Assembly: GCA_017517325.1 (NCBI GenBank) | Contig: JAFWZW010000017.1 | Span: forward strand, 1 to 56,822 | Reading direction: 5' to 3' | Length of the DNA: 56,822 bases | Origin: Clostridia bacterium | GTDB lineage: Bacteria > Bacillota > Clostridia > Oscillospirales > SIG627 | Part shown: positions 51,423 to 56,822 of the stretch, one piece after another | Layout: every line of letters starts with the position of its first letter | Numbering within the stretch: position 1 is the stretch's first letter | Program-made: the position numbers and the translations under genes | Notes under the pieces: generated by a model | Told to the model about the DNA's origin: nothing | The model's database searches: none | What the model saw: only the letters and a program-made list of their open reading frames with translations

Positions 51423-52727
51423 TTATTCAATTTCAGTATAGTTTATGTTCTTGGGGTAAACCACCTTGATATCAGCGCCGACACTTTGAAGCTTGCCGAT
51501 CAGATCCTCATAGCCTCTAAAGATGTGGTAGATTTCATCGATCTCTGTTACACCCTTAGCGGCAAGACCTGCAATGACCATAGCAGATCCGGCACGAAGG
51601 TCAACGGCACGAACGGAGGCTCCGCAAAGATGGGGGACGCCGTCAACCTCTGCGGTTCTTCCGCTGATGGTAATTTTGGCACCCATTCGTTTCAGTTCTT
51701 CCACATAGCGGAATCTGGAGTCCCAAACGCTTTCCGTGAGGTGGGAAAGACCGTTGGCAAGACAAAGAAGAACGCACATCTGGGGGTGCATATCCGTAGG
51801 AAAGCCGGGATAGGGAAGGGTTTTTACGTTGATCTTCTTAAGAGGTCCGGGACCACGACTGACCACCAAAGCATCCTCGTCTGCATCGATCTGAACGCCC
51901 ATTTCGCAAAGCTTTGCCGTTACGGATTCCATATGCTTGGGGATCAGGTTGGAGACCTTGAGAGTACCACCGGTAGCGGCAGCCAAGATCATAAAGGTGC
52001 CTGCTTCGATCATATCGGGAATAATGGCGTGGGTACAACCGTGGAGCTTCTTGACCCCGCGGATCTTGATCACGTCGGTACCTGCGCCACTAATGTCTGC
52101 ACCGCAGGCGTTTAGGAAGTTTGCTGTATCAACGATATGCGGCTCGTGGGCGGCGTTTTCAATGACGGTAATGCCCTCTGCCTTTACGGCGGCAAGCATT
52201 ACGTTGATGGTGCCGCCTACCGTAACAACATCCATATATACGGAGTTTCCGTGAAGCTGTCCATCCTCCGTAGTGGCCTCTATGTAACCGCCGTCAACCT
52301 TTACTTCGCAACCAAGGGCCTCAAATCCTTTGATGTGCAGATCTATGGGGCGGACACCGAAATCGCATCCACCGGGAAGCCCAACGAAGGCTCTGCCGAA
52401 TCTGCCGAGCTCTGCACCGATGAGATAGTATGAGGCGCGCATTTTGCTTACAAGCTCGTAAGGAGCAATGCCTGGAGTTACCTCGGAAGAATCGATCTCA
52501 ACCGTATTTTTATCCAGTTTCGTTACTTTTACACCGATTCCTTCCAAAATGCTTAAGGATACATTGACGTCGCTGATATCGGGAAGATTTTCAATGATAC
52601 ATTTGTCTTCCGTCAAAATGGTGGCAAAAAGAATGCCAACTGCGGCGTTTTTCATACCGGAAACCGTGATTTCTCCATTGAGTGGCTTTCCGCCGTTAAT
52701 GATAATTTTTCCTTTGCTTCTATCCAT
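51423..52727 (-). CDS. murA: UDP-N-acetylglucosamine 1-carboxyvinyltransferase
   Basis: 434 aa. It transfers enolpyruvate from PEP to UDP-GlcNAc, the first committed step of peptidoglycan synthesis. SGMKNAAVGIL carries the Lys26/Asn27 substrate pair; the fosfomycin-target Cys121 is present in LPGGCDFGVRPIDLH. HPQMCVLLCLANG and SRFRYVEELKRMGA are further family blocks. It is unusual to find it between holB and ricT; the 107-nt gap to holB could contain its own promoter but I find no clear one. Confidence 0.95.
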   Translation of the reverse strand: MDRSKGKIIINGGKPLNGEITVSGMKNAAVGILFATILTEDKCIIENLPDISDVNVSLSILEGIGVKVTKLDKNTVEIDSSEVTPGIAPYELVSKMRASYYLIGAELGRFGRAFVGLPGGCDFGVRPIDLHIKGFEALGCEVKVDGGYIEATTEDGQLHGNSVYMDVVTVGGTINVMLAAVKAEGITVIENAAHEPHIVDTANFLNACGADISGAGTDVIKIRGVKKLHGCTHAIIPDMIEAGTFMILAAATGGTLKVSNLIPKHMESVTAKLCEMGVQIDADEDALVVSRGPGPLKKINVKTLPYPGFPTDMHPQMCVLLCLANGLSHLTESVWDSRFRYVEELKRMGAKITISGRTAEVDGVPHLCGASVRAVDLRAGSAMVIAGLAAKGVTEIDEIYHIFRGYEDLIGKLQSVGADIKVVYPKNINYTEIE

Positions 52728-52834
52728 GGCTAAAAGGGTTCAATCCTTTCACAGTTGTAAATGTTCAATGTGACAACGCAAACCTTTCGTTCCGAAAGAA
52801 AAAACACGTCATAATACCATCTTATGACAAATAA

Positions 52835-53833
52835 TCAAAGATGTGATGACTGAGTCAGCTTCTTTGCGGTAAGGTGAAACCCGGAAAGGGCGGAAAAAAT
52901 GTTTACGTTTTGTGCTACCGCACGCTCCAGATCCTGAATCAATTCAAAAAGCCGAAGTGCGGAAGCGGGGGAAATGATGCTTGCAAGGTCGCGGCGAAAA
53001 CGTTCATCGGTAAAAAATTCGCTTTTTACGTTACTGTATCTCGCCGTTATAAGATCGCGTAGCGCAATCTTGATCATAGGCAGAACCCTTCCGAGATCTG
53101 CACGATTCATATTACCGGGGGGGAGGATCAGTGAGAGCTTGGTAAAGCCTGCACCATCCATCAAAGCCTTAAAATATGAGATAACCTTTTCTCTGGCTTC
53201 GTGAAGATCCTTGTCGCACAGTATGGATCTTGCTTTGCCCAAGGAACCGCCGCAAAGAAGCACCGCTTCTTCGACTGAGGCGAAATCGCCGCTTTCTTTT
53301 GCTAATACGGAACGGATCACGCGGTCTTCCAAAGGTTCTGTTTTCAGCTTGACAGCGCGGCTTCGTACCGTAGGCAAAAGGCGGGTCAGATCATCGGTAA
53401 GAAGAAAAAATACCGTTTGAGGACTGGGCTCCTCGATGCTTTTTAAAAGCGCGTTTTGTGCCTCTTTGTTCATGTGGTCTGCGTTTTCGATTATCAAAAC
53501 GCGCCAGTCACCTTGTGTTGGAAGCAGGTGTGTTTCGGCGATGAGTTGCCGAATGGCGCTTACGGGAATGCGCTTCCCTTCCTCTTCTGGACGAAGCTCC
53601 GTTACGTCAACGTGTCCGCCGGATAAAACGTTTTTACAGGCAGGGCAGGAAAGGCAAGGGGTGCAGTCGGCATTGGGGTGAGTGCACATAAGAGCTGCGG
53701 CAAAATAACGGGCAACGGTTAGTTTGCCCGTTCCTTCGGCTCCTTCTAAAACGTAACAGCCCGCTACTTTGTTTTGACGCAGGGAAGAAAAGAGCAGAGT
53801 AAGAAGGGGCTCGTTACCTAAGATATATGCCAT
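52835..53833 (-). CDS. holB: DNA polymerase III subunit delta'
   Basis: 332 aa. Clamp-loader AAA+ subunit. P-loop-like EGAEGTGKLTVARYF (about 32-46), the zinc-binding Cys set CTPCLSCPACKNV, VLIIENADHMNKEAQNALLKSIEEP (Walker B and helix) and LPTVRSRAVKLK (SRC-like sensor) are visible. It begins 2 nt after the darA stop, the conserved yaaQ-holB order of Bacillota. The C-terminal third is helical. Confidence 0.9.
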   Translation of the reverse strand: MAYILGNEPLLTLLFSSLRQNKVAGCYVLEGAEGTGKLTVARYFAAALMCTHPNADCTPCLSCPACKNVLSGGHVDVTELRPEEEGKRIPVSAIRQLIAETHLLPTQGDWRVLIIENADHMNKEAQNALLKSIEEPSPQTVFFLLTDDLTRLLPTVRSRAVKLKTEPLEDRVIRSVLAKESGDFASVEEAVLLCGGSLGKARSILCDKDLHEAREKVISYFKALMDGAGFTKLSLILPPGNMNRADLGRVLPMIKIALRDLITARYSNVKSEFFTDERFRRDLASIISPASALRLFELIQDLERAVAQNVNIFSALSGFHLTAKKLTQSSHL

Positions 53834-53835
53834 GC

Positions 53836-54159
53836 TTACGCTTTTTCAAAGTGTTCAACGTCAACCACGAAGATGGTAGCGCCGCCGATGGTGATCTCAA
53901 CGGGGTAGGGAGCAATACCGGGGTTGTAGTGGGCGTAGTCTACGGGCATAAGCTGGGTTCTTTTTTTGGAATGCTCTTTGATCAGAGAAATCGTTTTTTC
54001 AACCAGATCGTCTTCTACACAGGAAATAAAGGTGGTGTTGCCTTTCATCAGGAAGCCGCCGGTGGAAGCAAGCTTGGTAGCGGGAATGTGTTCTTTATTC
54101 AGTGTTTTCATAACGTCGGGCGCATCATCATTGTTTACGATCGCAAAAACCATTTTCAT
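53836..54159 (-). CDS. darA: Cyclic-di-AMP receptor DarA (PstA/YaaQ)
   Basis: 107 aa from ATG 54159; a TTG two codons upstream is closer than ideal to the AAAGGAGG site. PII-like trimeric fold: MKMVFAIVNNDDAPDVMKTL, KLASTGGFLMKGNTTFISCV and the C-terminal GGATIFVVDVEHFEKA match the c-di-AMP-binding PstA family. It is a signal receptor of unsettled output. First gene of the darA-holB-murA-ricT run. Confidence 0.93.
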   Translation of the reverse strand: MKMVFAIVNNDDAPDVMKTLNKEHIPATKLASTGGFLMKGNTTFISCVEDDLVEKTISLIKEHSKKRTQLMPVDYAHYNPGIAPYPVEITIGGATIFVVDVEHFEKA

Positions 54160-54213
54160 AATCAAGGTCCTCCTTTGATGGGCTTATATATGAATATATA
54201 AATACTCGTATAC

Positions 54214-54242
54214 AGTATATCATAGAAAGGTGCTCTTGTCAA
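54214..54242 (-). promoter_or_regulatory. Promoter of the darA-holB-murA-ricT operon
   Basis: Minus strand: perfect -35 TTGACA (54237-54242), 17-nt spacer, -10 TATACT (54214-54219). Confidence 0.85.
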
Positions 54243-54272
54243 AATAAAAGTTAAAATATTTTTAATTTTTCA

Positions 54273-54309
54273 CAAAAAAACGATCCTTTTACCAAGGACC
54301 GTTTTTTTC
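54273..54309 (-). terminator. Terminator of the AEC transporter gene
   Basis: Stem AAAAAACG-TCCTT/AAGGA-CGTTTTTT with one mismatch and a TTACC loop. The minus strand reads into a T-run; it also insulates the darA promoter. Confidence 0.8.
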
Positions 54310-54310
54310 T

Positions 54311-55300
54311 TTAAACCAATATACCGATAGAGCGAAATACAAAGATAAACAGAAAGAGAGTGAGCGCGGAAGAAATGGTGGTCCATACCACGATCTGCCC
54401 TGCCAGCGCGGTGTCACCGCCTGTTTCCTGAACCATAGGAACGGATGAAACGGCTGCAGGTGTTGCAAAAAAGGCAATCAGGGAGGCAAATTCCGCCCCT
54501 GAAAACTGATTCCGGAATAGAATTAAAGCCGTGCAAAGAACAAGAAAAGGAGAAATTAAAACCTTTAAAACCGTTCCGAGAACGATCTCTCTTTTCAGTG
54601 TTTTTACCGTTGAAAACTCAAACTGTGCGCCCAAAACCAAAAGAGCAAGGGGTGTTGCAAGAGAGGAAAGGGATTCTGCAGTTTTATAAATGGGCTCAAG
54701 ATCGCGAAACCTGAATTGTATATCGCATTTTTCAAAAACGGCTCGGATCAAAAGAGAGATGAAGCCCACGAAAAGACCGATTAATAAAGGATTCTTTATA
54801 ATATCCAAAATGGTTTTTGTAACGTCGATCTTTGCCTTTGTTTTTCCAAATACGTTGAGGGTGATAACGGTTAGAATAATGAAGATCGGAATGGCAACGG
54901 CAGAAAGAAGCGAGGCCGCCTGTACACCTGCATCACCAAAGAGTGCGGAAGTAAGAGCAAGACCGATCAGGGCGCTGTTGGAGCGGAAGGCGGTAACCAC
55001 CAGCACTCCTCGTCTGCTTGGCTCCTTGGTAAAGAGAAAAGAGATGGGGATCCCAAGGAGAAACAGAAGAAAGATGGCAACGCCTCCGTATAGGATGAAG
55101 AGATTGTTCGTGCTTGAAAAATTCTCGATTTTGTAAATATTGAGAAAGAGCATTACAGGTAAGAAAACACGGTAAACCAGCGCATTCAATTGCTTTGCCA
55201 AGCTCTGAGGTAAAAGGCCAGTGCGTTTGAGAAAATAACCGATAACCGCCGTTAGTATAATGGGAAGTACGGCGTTGACTGAGAACAAAAATGAATTCAT
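54311..55300 (-). CDS. AEC family (auxin efflux carrier-like) transporter
   Basis: 329 aa from ATG 55300 (GGAGCACC upstream); longer in-frame starts run into the next gene's terminator. About ten hydrophobic segments in two halves, opening with FSVNAVLPIILTAVIGYFLKR. Typical family pieces are LNALVYRVFLPVMLFLNIY, RSNSALIGLAL and the C-terminal AFFATPAAVSSVPMV. Bacterial AEC carriers move malate, malonate or other small carboxylates; the substrate here is unknown. Confidence 0.88.
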   Translation of the reverse strand: MNSFLFSVNAVLPIILTAVIGYFLKRTGLLPQSLAKQLNALVYRVFLPVMLFLNIYKIENFSSTNNLFILYGGVAIFLLFLLGIPISFLFTKEPSRRGVLVVTAFRSNSALIGLALTSALFGDAGVQAASLLSAVAIPIFIILTVITLNVFGKTKAKIDVTKTILDIIKNPLLIGLFVGFISLLIRAVFEKCDIQFRFRDLEPIYKTAESLSSLATPLALLVLGAQFEFSTVKTLKREIVLGTVLKVLISPFLVLCTALILFRNQFSGAEFASLIAFFATPAAVSSVPMVQETGGDTALAGQIVVWTTISSALTLFLFIFVFRSIGILV

Positions 55301-55387
55301 AAGGTGCTCCAGAAAGCTTTTTAAAAGGTGAACTGATTTTATCACTTTTTTCAAAAAAAAGCAATAGCTCCTTCTTTTATCCAAGCG

Positions 55388-55418
55388 AAAAAAGAGAGAT
55401 TCCCACGGGAATCTCTCA
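55388..55418 (-). terminator. Terminator of the FtsX-type permease gene
   Basis: Stem GAGAGATTCCC/GGAATCTCTC around a short loop; on the minus strand six T follow. Confidence 0.85.
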
Positions 55419-55424
55419 ATGGTG

Positions 55425-56822
55425 TTATTCTGTGCGAAGAGCCTCCACCGGGTCCTTGTTTGCGGCAAATCTTGAAGGGAAGAGCCCCGCAATAAAGGAG
55501 AGGAGAACGCTAACGAGGATCAGGATATAGCCGCCTGCGGGAAGTGCAGCTCCCAAGGTCTGTATACCGGTGAGGTGGCGGATCACGATGTTGATGGGAA
55601 TGATGAGCAGTAAGGTCAGCCCAATGCCGATTATACCTGCGGCAAAGCCTTCAATGATGCTTTCAGCGTTAAATACTCGGGAAATATCACGCTTAGAGGC
55701 ACCAATGGCGCGGAGAATACCGATTTCTTTTGTACGCTCCAAAACCGAAATATACGTAATGATGCCGATCATAATGGAGGATACCACCAGAGAAATAGAA
55801 ACGAATGCCACCAAAACGTAGGAGATGGCGTTGATAATGGTTGCAATGCCTGACATCATAATGGCAAACAAATCGGTATATTCGATCTGATCCTCTTCAT
55901 CCTTCGTGTCGTTGTAGGCATCGATCAGGTCGGAAATAGCGTCTTTGTTCTCGAAGGTGTCGGTGTAAATGCTGATGGAGCTGGGGCTTTCTTTTTTTAC
56001 CAGACCCAGCAGCTCAAGGTTTTCTTCCAAGGTCTGATCGGAATGGGTAGCGGGCATATAGTCTTCGTAGAAAGAAAGCCACTTTTCGTTGGAGTAGGTT
56101 TCAGGGGTCTGAATGGCAGCAGTCAGCATCATAGCAAGCTGCTCCTTGGGAACCGCGGCAAGATTGGCCTTCACTCCTTCGGCGTACTGAACTTTGATCT
56201 GCTCTTCCATTCCGCCTCGCACGGCATCTCGCAGCTCGTCATCACTCATATTCTTAATGTATTCCTGAATGTAAGAGATGTCGGTTCCTTCCTTTTCCTG
56301 TTCAGCCAAAGCCTGAGAAACCTGCATTTCAAGCTCGTTGCGGCTCATTGCATCAAGAGAAGAAAGAGCGTTGTTCAAATATTCTTCAGAGGGAACGGAG
56401 GAGATCTCGGTGTAGATCTCGGCTTTCCTTTCGGTGGAAAGACCGGAGAAATGCTCTTTGATCATACTGATCTTTTCTTCGTCGCTGTAATCGACGAAAT
56501 CTTCGGGAAGGAAGGGAAGGTTTAAGAGAATATCTTGCTCGGGGTTCTCTGTTTGTTCAAGGATCAAGGAGTTGTTCTTCGTTTGCTCCAAAAGGTGCTC
56601 TGTCAATGCGGTGGTGTATCCCAGAGCGCCGGTGAGCATACCTGCATTGGCATCTTCATTGAGGCGAATGATGCCGCTGATCTTGATGGTAACGCCCTTT
56701 TCACTGCCAAAAAGGTAATTGGCACCCTTTTCCGTATCAGTCAAAAGGGTGTGGCCACCTGCGGGATTTTTCTGATAAAGGTCGGTGGGAAGAAAGATCT
56801 TGAATTTCTTTTGGCAAATATC
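55425..56822 (-). CDS. ABC transporter permease, FtsX/MacB type, 3' part
   Basis: 465 codons are present; the frame stays open to the window edge, so the N-terminus is missing. A large extracytoplasmic region, rich in Glu and Gln helices (about residues 75-270 of the fragment), is followed by three membrane segments and the FtsX signature ISVLERTKEIGILRAIGASKRDI. The protein ends FPSRFAANKDPVEALRTE, as in MacB-type lipid, peptide or lipoprotein exporters. The matching ATPase should lie upstream, outside the window. Confidence 0.9.
   Translation of the reverse strand, partial: DICQKKFKIFLPTDLYQKNPAGGHTLLTDTEKGANYLFGSEKGVTIKISGIIRLNEDANAGMLTGALGYTTALTEHLLEQTKNNSLILEQTENPEQDILLNLPFLPEDFVDYSDEEKISMIKEHFSGLSTERKAEIYTEISSVPSEEYLNNALSSLDAMSRNELEMQVSQALAEQEKEGTDISYIQEYIKNMSDDELRDAVRGGMEEQIKVQYAEGVKANLAAVPKEQLAMMLTAAIQTPETYSNEKWLSFYEDYMPATHSDQTLEENLELLGLVKKESPSSISIYTDTFENKDAISDLIDAYNDTKDEEDQIEYTDLFAIMMSGIATIINAISYVLVAFVSISLVVSSIMIGIITYISVLERTKEIGILRAIGASKRDISRVFNAESIIEGFAAGIIGIGLTLLLIIPINIVIRHLTGIQTLGAALPAGGYILILVSVLLSFIAGLFPSRFAANKDPVEALRTE

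Noticed and set aside
51417-52115. 232-codon plus-strand open frame opposite murA
   Set aside because: It mirrors conserved murA codons; no start signal and no family match.
55301-55492. 64-residue N-terminal extension of the AEC transporter
   Set aside because: It runs through the terminator of the upstream permease gene; ATG 55300 begins directly at the first membrane helix and has a ribosome site.

Overview
The window is a continuous, gene-dense piece of a Bacillota genome, most likely class Clostridia and plausibly an uncultured gut anaerobe. The evidence is the rpmH-rnpA-yidD-yidC-khpB-mnmE-mnmG-rsmG cluster, a GlgC/GlgD glycogen operon, ricT/darA/holB, meso-diaminopimelate dehydrogenase, strong AGGAGG ribosome sites with many TTG/GTG starts, and T-rich intrinsic terminators. 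I see no tRNA, rRNA, insertion sequence, phage gene or CRISPR array.

Layout. 1-3.1 kb: the tail of a type III pantothenate kinase (coaX), ddh and a radical-SAM protein on the minus strand, then a type II-like pantothenate kinase. 3.1-10.3 kb: the ribosomal protein L34 / RNase P / membrane insertase / tRNA modification cluster, without dnaA beside it. 10.3-13.2 kb: a P-type cation ATPase behind a probable yybP-ykoY (Mn2+) riboswitch. 13.3-16.5 kb (minus): tcdA, an ABC-F protein and a small membrane-anchored protein whose start lies in a hairpin. 16.7-18.1 kb: gdhA. 18.2-21.1 kb: two tandem paralogous lipoproteins with a possible papain-like core. 21.2-23.6 kb: a CapA-like protein that has lost its usual active-site motifs, and a RadC-family protein.

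23.6-33.4 kb is a glycogen/alpha-glucan block: malQ diverges from glgC-glgD-glgA-glgP-GH13, whose first gene follows a structured leader. 33.5-37.5 kb is a three-gene cassette without signal peptides: a FAD oxidoreductase, a sialidase-like beta-propeller and an alpha-L-rhamnosidase-like enzyme. 37.6-39.5 kb holds a DUF4062 protein translationally coupled to an inositol-monophosphatase-family phosphatase. 39.7-44.4 kb is a complete branched-chain amino acid ABC transporter (livKHMGF).

44.45-46.5 kb: a 66-aa protein behind a structured, terminator-like leader RNA, a HAD phosphatase and cysK. 46.6-50.0 kb: a GHL10 + N-acetylmuramoyl-L-alanine amidase fusion with a small membrane protein. 50.0-54.2 kb (minus): darA-holB-murA-ricT-ferredoxin. 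54.3-56.8 kb (minus): an AEC transporter and the 3' part of an FtsX-type permease that runs off the window.

The best candidates for something undescribed are the leader RNA at about 44.70-44.79 kb, the tandem lipoproteins, the DUF4062/phosphatase pair and the hairpin-occluded leaders of the 13.3 kb gene and of glgC. All calls come from reading the sequence; no database search was run.
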